Positions 22,092-31,852 of a DNA stretch of 64,000 bases are shown piece after piece. The notes beneath the pieces are model-generated. The model worked only from the letters and a program-made list of their open reading frames with translations, was not told the origin of the DNA and did not search any database. The first letter of the stretch is position 1, and each line of letters begins with the position of its first letter. The position numbers and the translations under genes were made by a program. The stretch is from Symmetrospora coprosmae (taxonomy: Eukaryota; Basidiomycota; Cystobasidiomycetes; Symmetrosporaceae): assembly GCA_008802785.1 (NCBI GenBank), contig VUYT01000001.1:930001-994000 (forward strand), in the 5' to 3' direction.

Positions 22092-22802
22092 ATGGCAGTT
22101 CCCAAGCCCATCACATCGCGGCCGCTGGACCTGCTCTACGCCGTGTTCCTCGCGCTGCATTCTGGCCCCGCGGTCCTGCTCGACAGCCAGGCCCTCTTCC
22201 CAGCATCCTGGTTCCCGGCAGGCTTGCGAGCGTTCCTAGCCAACTATATCGCAACGAGCGGCGATCCGCTCATCTCCAACGTGCAGCGCCCGGAGTTCGC
22301 CTGGCTCAAAGCGTACATGATGTGCGAGGTCTTTCTGCAGAACATTGTTTTTGTGCTTGGACCCATCGCGCTCTATCGAGGTGCGGACTGGCAGGCGGAG
22401 CATACGCCGCATGTGCGCTCCTGACGGCAGTTCACGCGCGCGCAGATGCTCGCTCATTCTGGCCGATCCTCCTGCTCTACGCATCCCACGGCGCCACTAC
22501 CACGCTCGGAGCGCTCGCCAATCTGCTCGCAGCGAAGCATCTAACATCGCAGCAGCTAACCATGCTTCTGAGCGCATATGTGCCGTATCTGCTCGTGCCT
22601 CTGGTAAGCAGGATACCCTCGAGATTGACCGGTTGTCGCCCAGCTACCTCGAGGACCCGACCGCTGGGAGACAGGCTGCCAGCGGTGTCGCTGACAGTTT
22701 TGCTGTCCATACCCTGACCAGATCATGGCTGCGGACATGACGCTCCGGCTGACGCGGATGGTCAGGCGGTCCGACGCCGCCCTCAAAGGCAAGCTGCAAT
22801 AG
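22092..22802 (+). CDS. EXPERA-domain membrane protein (TMEM97 / sigma-2 receptor-like)
   Basis: Exons 22092-22380, 22446-22603 and 22722-22802 sum to 176 codons (175 aa). Four hydrophobic helices are visible: LLYAVFLALHSGPAVLL, the AYMMCEVFLQNIVFVLGPIA region, FWPILLLYASHGATTTLGAL, and LLSAYVPYLLVPLIM. The N-terminal RPLDLLY and the central GDPLI ... F followed by E fit the TMEM97/EXPERA pattern. The first intron (donor GTGCGG, phase 1) joins LYR to DARSFW. The family sits in ER and lysosomal membranes and is tied to sterol handling. The C-terminus is basic (RMVRRSDAALKGKLQ), reminiscent of an ER-retrieval tail. It converges with the F-box gene. Confidence 0.8.
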
Positions 22803-22986
22803 TTCGAGGAAAACGAGCGGTGCTCTACGTCCGACCTTGTACATAAAGGATGCCTTGGCGAATCTGGTCGTCAAGGATGCCGTTGTATATCAAAGGCCGG
22901 CGCGTGCCTTCGTGTACAGGAAGTCCAGGACTGCGCGCTTCATTTAGCGATGCCTTGCGGTGCACGAGCAGCCAAAACAAACGAGC

Positions 22987-23937
22987 TCACACATCGCCTG
23001 CAGTGACGAGCAGGTCAAGGCACGTTAGACCATCCTCGTTGCAGCTCTCGCAGCGATAGTTGAGGGCTGACGGGGCTTCAGCTCCGACTTCGCTCTCCTC
23101 GAAGATGGACTCGCTGTAGCCGTCTGCAGGAGATATTGAAGATCAAAGAGGACTATTCAGCATTGTCGCTAGTCGCAAGACCGCGAGAACGGAATAGCGC
23201 GCACCAAAACACCAGTCATCGTCTGCTTCCCAGCCGTATCTGATCCGTTGTAGCGGGACGGTGAAAGCGAGCCGGCACGCCATAGTGATGTGGTGTACGA
23301 GCTCGGGCTTTGTGTGCAAGCTGCCCGCAGGCGTCCGATCGAAGCGCAGGAGCGACAAGCATGGTCTTTCCCGTAGCGTGGATCTGCTCCAGTCTACACT
23401 GTAGAGGCCAACGGACTGTCGCAGAGCCGTGACCAACCGAACGTCTGTTGCAGCCCGCGTCTCGGCATAGATCGCTGCGAAGCTGCGTCAGCGCCGACTG
23501 TCCGAGCGCAGAAGACGCTCGCATCGCACTCACGCTGTGCCTGAGCAAGCATGGCAGGCGAACGCTTCAAGCCCTCCCCGCAATGCGTGCACTCCGCAGC
23601 GTGATCCACAATGGCACCTGCAGCGGACCCGGCCTGCTCAGCGAGGAACAGACTGCATCGCGACGTGGAAAAAGACCTGAAACGGACATGTGAGGCGTGT
23701 CCAAGTGTGAGTATGACTGAAGAGCTTGGGCCGTGAGAAGCCGGCGCGAAGGCACAGCTCGCGAGCGCGCCTTTCGCCCTCTGGTCGGCCCGATGCGAAC
23801 AGGTCGCAGACCTCTCGGGTTGATTGGCACAGGCGCGAAAAGGCGACATACGCTCCGAGGTCGTCGATCTGCCCCATGATGAGCTCGAGCATCTCGGGAG
23901 GCAGCGCACGGAAGCCGTGAGGTCTCGCAGAAGGCAT
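22987..23937 (-). CDS. F-box-like protein with Cys motifs (exon joins approximate)
   Basis: The N-terminus from 23937 (MPSARPHGFRALPPEMLELI, then GQIDDLGAYVAFSRLCQSTR) matches an F-box: LPPE-L-L-I followed by the helical FSRLC motif. Later exons read in other frames: GAIVDHAAECTHCGEGL, VRLVTALRQSVGLYS, LHTKPELVHHITMACRLAFT, and a terminal NYRCESCNEDGLTCLDLLV. The CTHC and CESC ... C pairs are unusual and might bind metal. F-box proteins present substrates to SCF ubiquitin ligases. The substrate part here is not recognised. Internal splice sites, especially near 23690-23720, did not resolve cleanly, so the span is better supported than the exon structure. Confidence 0.6.
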
Positions 23938-24270
23938 GTCGCGGCTGTTGCCTGACGTCTTGCTAGCCGCGGAGTCCGCAAGGCTGCTCCAGCGCTGATG
24001 GCTCTGCGACGTGAGCGAGGATGCAAGTCTGTTTGTTGTTCGGGGAGCCGAACAGCACGCAATGTGAACAGTTGGTCGGAAGTGGAGATACCGCGGTGGC
24101 CCTGGGAAGGGAAGCGCTGCAACATCACAAGAAAAACGACATCGCAAGACAGGCGAAGGTATTATGTCGGCACAGTGAGTCTGACGCTAGAACCGCTACA
24201 TGTGCGAAGATACACTTTGAAGATGATACGGAAGATCGCCCGCAGCCCGCAAGTCCAATAGGCACGGCGT

Positions 24271-26047
24271 TTACTTCTTGACGACTGGGCAAATCCAGAT
24301 AATATTAGAATGTCAGCAGGCATAGAAGCATGTCCGCAACACGCGGTCTGCATGCAGAGATGGGTCCGAGACTCACGCTGCACGACATCCTCATCCTTCA
24401 GGACATGCTCCCCTCCGCACTTCTGCCCTCGCGAATGCTTGACTGATGCGCCCCAGACAATGCAGTACTTCGACTGCTCCCAGATAGACTTGTGGATGGC
24501 GTCCGCAAAGTCCTTGACGGTACACGCTGAGCGCCGCAATACAACCGGGGCCGAGTAGTCTGGGAGGCGCCCTCGTGGCCGCGTGTATACACGGACGAGG
24601 TCGAGCTTCTCCCACATGACCTCAATGAGCTCGTCGATGTTCATCCAGTCCTTGGCACTGATGGGCACGCTGTTCGGGATGCGGTAGATGAGGTCGAGTT
24701 CTTCGATGCTGATGGCGTCGATCTTGTTGAGGACGTAAATGCACGGCATGTAGATCCGGTTCCCTTCGATCACGTCGATGAGCTCGTCGAGCGTCGCGTC
24801 GCATCGGAAACTGACGTCCGCGTTGCTCAGCTTGTACTCGGCCAGGACAGCCTTGGCTTCCTCCGGCTCGATCTTGGTCAACGGAACAGTGTTGCTGATG
24901 GTGATACCGCCTGCAATGGTCACACACAAGTCAGACAGTGTACGAAGGATGTCTGTCTTGAATACCAGAAGAGGCTCACCCTTGGTCTTTGGCTTGATGA
25001 GCTGCATTCACGAGTGCGAGAGAACACCATCAGGTCCGGCTACCAGAAAAGGCACGCAGATAAGGCACGGCGCGAAGTCAGGGCTCACAATGTTCGGAGG
25101 CGTCTTGTTTAGGCGGATACCAAAGCCTTCCAATTCATTCTCGATGACGGCCTTGTCGCCGAGCGGCTTGAGCACGTCGAGCACGATGAACAGAAGGTTA
25201 CACGACCGCGCGACGGCAATGACTTGCCGACCTCTTCCTCGACCGTCCTTTGCTCCTTCGATGATACCAGGGAGATCGAGAATCTGTATTGGTGCTCCGT
25301 GGACATTGATCGTGCCAGGTACCCTGTGAGACACGAGACTTAGCTAGCGCCCGGCACGGCTAATGCATAACTGCGCGAGGTCCGCACGTCGTCAACGTCG
25401 TGAATTCATATGCCGCTGCTACGGACTCGACGCCCGTCAAGCCGCTCATGAGGGAGGACTTTCCGACGGACGGAACTGCTCGGTGGAGGATGGTGAACAG
25501 CGTCGCGGATTCAGTACTGCCCTCTTCGTAATGGGAAGGAAGCTCCAAGGGCTCTGCTCACATCCGATGAAGCCCACGCTCGCGATACCCGTCTTTGGCA
25601 CATCGAACCCGGCTCCTCCGCCTCCACCTCCTCCAGAGCTCGGCGTGAGGAGCTCTCGCTTGAGTTTCGCGAGCTTGGCTTTCAGCTGACCCAGATGGAA
25701 CGAGGTGGCCTTGTTCTTCTGGGTCTTGGCCTGTGTGTGTGTAGACAGCTCGCCCTTGTCAGACATCATCCCGGAGATGCGTGGTCCTCGCTCGTAACGG
25801 GAGCGCCTCCTGCTGCACTGACCATCTCATCTTCGATGTCCTGCGGACGTGAGTGACAGAAGAGGTCAGCAAGCTGTTCTGCAGAATACCGGCAGGCCGT
25901 CCTTGCTGCTCACCTTGATTCTGCGCAGTCAGAATGGCACGGCAGCATCCGAGAATTTTGGGACATCGAGCATGACGGGTAGCGGTCAGCTGGCTGTGAG
26001 GCGCTCCAGTGACGCTCTTCAGCGCACCTCTGTACTGTCGTCGACAT
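24271..26047 (-). CDS. RBG1: Developmentally regulated GTP-binding protein DRG1/Rbg1
   Basis: OBG/DRG-family GTPase with G motifs across exons: G1 [10 protein letters not shown] (intron join T|TT), Walker-B-like [20 protein letters not shown] within [18 protein letters not shown], and the C-terminal TGS-like [14 protein letters not shown] ending EDVVQLVKK. The N-terminus is in tiny exons: 26028-26047 (20 nt), 25914-25920 (7 nt) and 25823-25840 (18 nt). These give MSTTVQRIKDIEDEM, joined to [20 protein letters not shown], a close match to DRG1 N-termini. Rbg1 associates with ribosomes (with Tma46/DFRP1) and supports translation. A downstream ATG at 25769 would lose the conserved start and is rejected. 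It diverges from the Nudix gene with about 134 bp between starts. Confidence 0.93.
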
Positions 26048-26181
26048 GTTGGCGGCGAGCTCTCAGGTTTGTGTGCGTCCTGCTCTGGTCCGAGTGTTCG
26101 ACTGGGTTGCTCTGGCGTCAACCTGGTGGCCGCTCTTAGCTCCAGGTTGCAAGCTGCCTTCGTTCCCGCGCGACTCGACAA

Positions 26182-27507
26182 ATGCCGACGAGGAGGAGTA
26201 GCGGCAGTAGCAGCAGCAATAGCAGCAGCAGCAGCAGCAGCAGGAAGAGCGATAGAGGACTGTCGCGAACAGAGTGCTCGGACCGCACAGTCCAAGGGGC
26301 CGCCTGCAAGGTGGACGCTTTGTCGCCACATCCAGGCCAGCCCGACGCACCCTTGGAGACAGCGTCATCAGAGAGCTTGGACCGCAAGAGCGACCCTGGC
26401 TCCGGCACAGGCGACGCCGCACCAGACGCTGACGCTGACACGGAAGCGGACGAGGACGACGACAAGGAAGCGGACGGAGCGGGCCGGCCTCCGCTCGACG
26501 CGTCAGAGCTGGGTCCACTCTCCACACGCTCCCTGGACGCCCTGCGGCGGCTGGTCCGGTATGGCAAGCGGCGCCAGCGCTGGGATAGAGCTACCACAGC
26601 CTCTACCTCGCCGACGCACCCGGCAGCAGGGGACCTGGGCGATGCATACCCGCTCTGGCCGAGGCAACGGAGAGCTGCCGTCCTCGTCGCGCTCTTTGGC
26701 GGACGGCGTGGAGAGCTGAACGTCCTCCTCAGCACGCGCAGCCTGGAGTTGCGCTCAAATGTAGGTTGTCGGTTTTCACCATGCCAGCACTGCTTGCCGG
26801 TGCTGAAGCCCTTCGCGGCTCCACAGCCCGGAGAGGTCGCTCTTCCCGGCGGCAAGATGGAAGCAAGCGACGTCGACCTCGAGGCCACTGCACGACGCGA
26901 GGCATTCGAAGAAATCGGACTACCCATTTCGTCGCAGAGCGTACGCTTCCTGTGCCAGCTGCCCCCGTTCCTCTCGCGCTCAGGCACACCCCTACTTGTG
27001 ACGCCCGTCGTGTGCCTCCTGCTCGACAGCACGATAGCGCCCGTGCTCAACACGGCCGAAGTCAGCAGCATCTTCTCGCACCCGCTCGCGGCGTTCTTGT
27101 CTGACGAAAACCCAGACGAGCACTACGTCCCGCCGACAGTCGCGCACGGGACGCGGCCCTATCGCATGCAGTATGACGTCACCTGGCTGAAAGGCAGGCC
27201 GTACCGCCTGTTCCGCTTCGAAGGCCGCAAAGCGCCCATATGGGGCTTCACGGCCGACATCTGCATCCATGCGGCCATGGTTGCTTTCGCCACCGAGCCC
27301 ACCTTTGAGCGCAAGGCGAAAGGCCAGATGAAGCGCAGAGAACTCGTCCAGACAGCCATGGCCATGCTGCTCGAGAAGGGCGAGCTCGTCATCCCGAAAC
27401 CGAGGCGGATAGCGGGCAGTCACAGCAGCGGAGAGGCGCGGCAGGTCAAGGTGAAGACAAAGTCGAAACAGGCTGAGAAAGCCAAGGCGAGGGATGCGAA
27501 GCTGTAG
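26182..27507 (+). CDS. Nudix hydrolase, CoA diphosphatase (Pcd1/NUDT7-8) type
   Basis: Two exons, with an intron at 26761-26826 (GTAGGT ... CCACAG). The join gives ELRSN-PGEVALPGGK. The Nudix box reads GGKMEASDVDLEATARREAF, then EEIGL, the spacing seen in peroxisomal or mitochondrial CoA pyrophosphatases. The preceding RRAAVLVALF and GELNVLLSTRS fit the fold. The first 130 residues are low-complexity (poly-Ser from a CAG run, then Asp/Glu-rich). A late HAAMVAFA helix and a Lys-rich C-terminus (VKVKTKSKQAEKAKARDAKL) follow. There is no obvious PTS1. The 66-nt intron is in frame and stop-free, so intron retention would insert 22 residues right before the Nudix box. Confidence 0.85.
   Translation: MPTRRSSGSSSSNSSSSSSSRKSDRGLSRTECSDRTVQGAACKVDALSPHPGQPDAPLETASSESLDRKSDPGSGTGDAAPDADADTEADEDDDKEADGAGRPPLDASELGPLSTRSLDALRRLVRYGKRRQRWDRATTASTSPTHPAAGDLGDAYPLWPRQRRAAVLVALFGGRRGELNVLLSTRSLELRSNVGCRFSPCQHCLPVLKPFAAPQPGEVALPGGKMEASDVDLEATARREAFEEIGLPISSQSVRFLCQLPPFLSRSGTPLLVTPVVCLLLDSTIAPVLNTAEVSSIFSHPLAAFLSDENPDEHYVPPTVAHGTRPYRMQYDVTWLKGRPYRLFRFEGRKAPIWGFTADICIHAAMVAFATEPTFERKAKGQMKRRELVQTAMAMLLEKGELVIPKPRRIAGSHSSGEARQVKVKTKSKQAEKAKARDAKL
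26207..26243 (+). repeat. AGC/CAG trinucleotide run inside the Nudix gene
   Basis: Near-perfect AGC repeats with occasional AAT encode a poly-Ser stretch close to the N-terminus. They are likely length-polymorphic. Confidence 0.85.
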
Positions 27508-27658
27508 AGATTGGAATCGATTGCAGGAAGGGCGGACGTGCATGTCGTTGCTACAACAACTGTTTACTGCTACTGCTTCTGCTACTGCTGACTGTCTCTG
27601 TATTCTCTTTGGGCCACTCTGAGCTGTAATTCACGAATACGGTCTGTCGCACTCAGCC

Positions 27659-28358
27659 CTATCCCCACGCCGGTGTCGCGCTGTAATTGACTATCAACGT
27701 CTCGGCTGTTCCGTAGCACTGCCCAGTTGACGAGATGGGCGAAAGCTGCATCAGCTTCAGGCATGCGCTCGTCCGCCCCGGATAGCTGATCCACCTTGTA
27801 GAGGTTGCCGACCGTATCGTCCGGTGCCGGGCTGAATGCTGCGTTGATGTAGCAGAACTGCGCGTAAAGCGGGCGACGGAGGAACATCGTCGGTCAGATG
27901 AAATTGCAAGCAAGCAGAGGGATGGGTCCCAAAGATCCTGGAGGACCGGCAGCCGAAGGTGTGCGCACCAGGCTATCAGACGGCTTCCATCCGAGCTCTT
28001 TCCTCAGAAACGCAATGACTGCTTGGAACTTGTTGCTCGCGGTGATCTTGTAGAATTTCTGCTTGAGGACTGGCGCGTTCGGTGAGGGTTGGAAGCGGAT
28101 CACGACTGTGGACAGGGTGGGTACGGCGGAGAGGAGAGCAGAAAGTCGTCCGGGGAAGAATTCAGCAGCGCATGCCAGCGAGATGGCCAAGATGAAGTCG
28201 ACTCGTGGCAGCCTAGCCTTACCTTTCGATGTGTCCTTCTGGCTGTAGGCCTCGAGCGCTGCCGGTAACGCGCCTTGGCCTGGCTCGAGCGGCTTTCCAG
28301 CCGTACCAACAGGGCCTGCTGCCTGCGGCAGCTGCGGGGAGGCAGCAGGAGACGCCAT
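27659..28358 (-). CDS. atg12: Autophagy ubiquitin-like protein Atg12
   Basis: Four exons on the minus strand. A low-complexity N-terminus (MASPAASPQLPQ) precedes the ubiquitin-like core: SK-VVIRFQPSPNAPVLKQ, ITASNKFQAVIAFLRKEL, then FCYINAAFSPAPDDTVGNLY, then KCYGTAETLIVNYSATPAWG and the stop. The C-terminal glycine used for conjugation to Atg5 by Atg7/Atg10 is present and terminal, as usual for Atg12. The donor AAAG|GTAAGG, the join CTG|TTC and the last join AAG|TGC each restore family sequence. The longer frame past NLYK at 27582-27887 is intronic read-through. It converges with the Nudix gene and diverges from npl4. Confidence 0.92.
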
Positions 28359-28767
28359 AGCCTCGTTCCAATCGGCAACGCGTTGTAGGCCTCAGACTGA
28401 TCTAGGGCTGTGAAAGATGCGTCTGACAGTACTGCATGATTGGAGCAGGGTAAGGGTTGGCAGAAGCGAAGGGTGAGGGGGGGCCTGATGGGCCTGACAG
28501 GCGGGGCTCAACCTCGATGACGCCTCCTCATAGAGCACGAGCGGCAGCTCCAGGTACGATAGTATCAGTCATGCAAGTGCTCGCAATGCCCTGTTCTTTC
28601 TGGTTCTGCTCTCTGCAGCGCTATACGAGCAGGGTTCCTGGTCCTCCTGTGTCACTGTTTGCCACCAGGACAGGGGCGCGTGCTCTCGCTGCAGCATGAC
28701 GACTCGTCATCCTTCACCTTCAACACTGCAACTTTCAGTGTGCAGGACAGCAGAGAAGCGCGCAGAG
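28359..28767. other. Divergent promoter region, atg12 / npl4
   Basis: About 410 bp between the two start codons. No open frame here is convincing, and an upstream non-coding npl4 exon is possible. I see no recognisable operator. Confidence 0.45.
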
Positions 28768-31505
28768 ATGGTGAGAGGAGCTGCAAGCTGGAATGCCATA
28801 TCGCAACAAGCTGGACTGAGCTCTCCTGCGGGTGGTTTCTGCACCAGCTCGTCCGGATCAGGAGCAAGACGGGAACAGCGCGGTACGAGGTCTCGCCCAA
28901 CGACGACGTGTCGGTGCTGCTCAACAAGGTGCGACGGACGCCTCATCGTCGTCATCCGCCTCTTGCTTGGCCTCGCGCGTGTATCTCAGCTTGCTGAACC
29001 GCCTTGCCTCCAGATCCTCGCCGACACGCCAAACGCGGATCCGAGCTCGCTCACGCTCTCGCAGCAGCCCCGGGGAGGAGAGACCTCTGCCTCCGAGCTG
29101 AGCGGAGACGTGCAAGGCCTGGGCATCAAGTGCGTCGCCCCCATGCCCGGCCTGCTTGGTTTTGATTCCGCATCCCCGCTGGCTGACGTAGCCTTCTGTC
29201 GCCCATCCACCTCAGGCACGGGGATCTGCTCTTTGTCGCGTACGAGGAGGCAGCAGCAGACGGCGATACAGAGGCCGCAGCTGCTGCAGTCCCGGCTCCA
29301 GCCGCCTCGCACGGAGCGCGATTGAACGGTGCAGCCGTGCCCGCGCCCGAGCTCAGTGACGTCGCCAGCAGCATCCTCCAGGGCAATGCCAGCAAGACGG
29401 CTGTTTCAGCAGCTGGCAAGTCCAACAAGCCATGGCAGCACGTCGTCGAAGACCTCGTCGATACGCATTGGGAGAATGCGGACGGCAAGATCTATCGAAA
29501 GAAGGACGCCCGCATGTGCAAGCATGGCGAGAAGAGCATGTGTGACCACTGCATGCCATTGGAGGTAGGCCTGGCCCTCTACGTTTGCTCTGCACGTTTG
29601 TCTACATAGCACTCATGATCTGATGATGCCACACTGCGCTCCGCACAGCCATACGACGCCGTGTACAAGGAAGAGCACAAGATCAAGCACCTCTCCTTCC
29701 ACTCCTACCTTCGCAAGCGCGACATCACCACGAACCGCTCGACCGGCGCGTCCTCAAACACCTTCATCCCACCTCTCTCCGAGCCAAACTACAAGGTCGC
29801 GGTGCCGTGTCCAAGCGGCAGTCATCCATCCTGGCCCGCCGGCATCTGCACAAAGTGCCAACCTTCGGCCGTTACGCTCGCCCTGCAGCAGTACCGCATG
29901 GTCGACCACGTCGAGTTCGCTTCGCCTGCCATCATCGAGTCGCTTCTCGAATTTTGGCGACGCACTGGGTCGCAGCGATTTGGCTGGCTGTTGGGCCGGT
30001 ACGAGACGTACGACATTGTGCCCATGGGCGTCAAAGCGGTCGTCGAAGCGATACACGAACCACCGCAGGAAGGCGAGCTCGATGGCGTTCGCCTCGGGCT
30101 GCCATGGGAGGACGAGAGCAAGGTCGAGTCGCTGGCGCAGATGTGCGGGCTGCGCGTCGTGGGCATGATCTTCACCGATCTGACGCCAGACACATCGTCC
30201 GACGAGGTCAAGAAGCAGGGCAAAGTGCTCGCCAAGCGGCACAAGGACAGCTACTTCCTCTCGTCGCTCGAGGCCATCTTTGCGGCAAAGCAGGCGCATC
30301 GCCACGCCAACCCGTCGCGCTTCTCGGACACGGGCAAGTTCGGCAGCAAGTTTGTCACATGTGTCGTGACGGGCGACCGCGAGGGCAACGTTGCTGTCGA
30401 GGCGTACCAGGTCTCGGATCAGGCGATGGCCATGGTCGAGGCCGACATGATCGAAGCGAGCGTCGAGCCGGGGGTCGTGCGCATCCGCGAAGATACGAGC
30501 GAGGAGAAGGACACGAGCAATACCAACATTAAGAAGCGGTATATCCCGGACGTCTTCTATACATACAAGAACCAGTACAACCTGCAAGTCAAGGAGGTGG
30601 CAAAGCCGTGCTTCCCAACCGACTACCTGCTCGTTTCGGTGCGTCTTCCTTCAGCTGTTCGAACACGAGGCCGTGACTGACCTAGTTGCCCATTCTAGCT
30701 CACCAACGGATTTCCGACATCGGCGAATCCGCTGTTTGTCGCAGCGGCAGCCACCGCTTTCCCCATCGAGAACCGAGCTGGCTTGCACGACCAGTCCATT
30801 GCCAAAGCGAGCGTCTCCCTCAACAAGCTCGTCCGTGCACTACCCGACAACATGCCCGAGAGTTCAGGTTCTAAAGTCAAAGGCAAAGGCAAAGCTACCG
30901 ACGTCGAGGCTTTCGAGAATCTGGGCAAGTGGCTGAGCGATTGGCATCTGCTCGCTTACCTCGATACCGTTGGCATCTTTGACAAGGTGAGATGGAATCC
31001 TTCATCTCATACAGCGTACCCGCGCCGTGCTTGACTGACCCTTTTTTTGCACGCCCGCCGATTGCAGTCGGATGTCCAGCTACTCGCCAAAGTGGCTACA
31101 ACGCGGGATCCGGCTTCACTAGTGGCACTACTGCGCACTCCGTCCTGGCAGACCTTCGTCACGATAGCGGGCGAGCAGGCGGGCAGTGGCTCTGGTGGTC
31201 CTGGGTCGGCACTGAAAGACGCGCACTCGTTCCCAACGGACGCGGATGGGTTCCCCATCATTCCAGACGACCACGACATGATGCGCACCGACACGCCACG
31301 GACGGGCAAGAGCTCATTTGGGAATGATGCTGACGACTTTCACTCGATCCCGGATGTCGACAATCCACCGGATGGCGCTGGAGGTGGAGGTGAAGGTGCG
31401 GCTGGGGGAGGCGGAGGCGGTGTCATCACCTGTCCGCATTGCACGTACGAAAACCCTGCCGGAAGCGTGGATTGTGAGATCTGCAGCTTGCCTCTGCAGG
31501 GATGA
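28768..31505 (+). CDS. npl4: Npl4, p97/Cdc48 cofactor, with C-terminal NZF-type zinc finger
   Basis: Seven exons: 28768-28770, 28848-28928, 29014-29129, 29216-29564, 29649-30638, 30699-30986 and 31068-31505. They sum to 755 codons (754 aa). The first coding exon is the ATG alone, directly followed by GTGAGA. The second begins LVRIRSKTGTARYEV, the N-terminal ubiquitin-like fold. The zf-Npl4 motif follows (ARMCKHGEKSMCDHCMPLE), then the MPN-like core (VDHVEFASPAIIESLLEFWR, QRFGWLLGRYE, GLRVVGMIFTDL, YFLSSLEAIFAAK) and the helical C-domain. The end is CPHCTYENPAGSVDCEIC, an NZF/RanBP2-type finger that binds ubiquitin in animal Npl4 and is absent from budding yeast Npl4. With Ufd1 and Cdc48 it extracts ubiquitinated proteins in ERAD and related pathways. 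Confidence 0.94.
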
Positions 31506-31852
31506 GCGAGCCTTAGAGAAGCATCGCGAGCGTTCAAGTTGTATCGCAGATGGCTCGCGCGTGGGTCAATACCGATGTTCAGCCCGGCCAGCTGCAGTGA
31601 AAGTAAGACCAGAGTCTGGTTGGCATGACCGGAAGCCGCAGAATTGCGAGCTGCATCAGCTGTCTTGTCTGCATGCATTCGCGTACGAGCACTGGCGGGG
31701 TCGGGTTGCGCACCAGCTGCAATTTGCCACCGGCCTCTTTGCCTCTTCCCCTTGCTCGCGAGCTCCGAGCTTGCCGCCGTTGTGCACCCACCGACTGGCG
31801 ACGCCATTGACTTGGCAAAGCAGGAACCACAGAGGAAGCGCAGTAGGACAAG
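31506..31852. other. Intergenic, npl4 3' side and rat1 promoter
   Basis: About 350 bp with no gene seen. It carries the npl4 3' UTR and presumably the rat1 promoter. Confidence 0.45.

Noticed and set aside
25446-25769. DRG1 start at the ATG at 25769
   Set aside because: It would replace the conserved N-terminal IKDIEDEMAKTQKNK by intron-derived sequence. The upstream tiny exons fit the family exactly.
27582-27887. Longer reading of Atg12 past NLYK
   Set aside because: Splicing at AAG|GTGGAT restores the conserved end NYSATPAWG with terminal Gly. The long frame is intronic.
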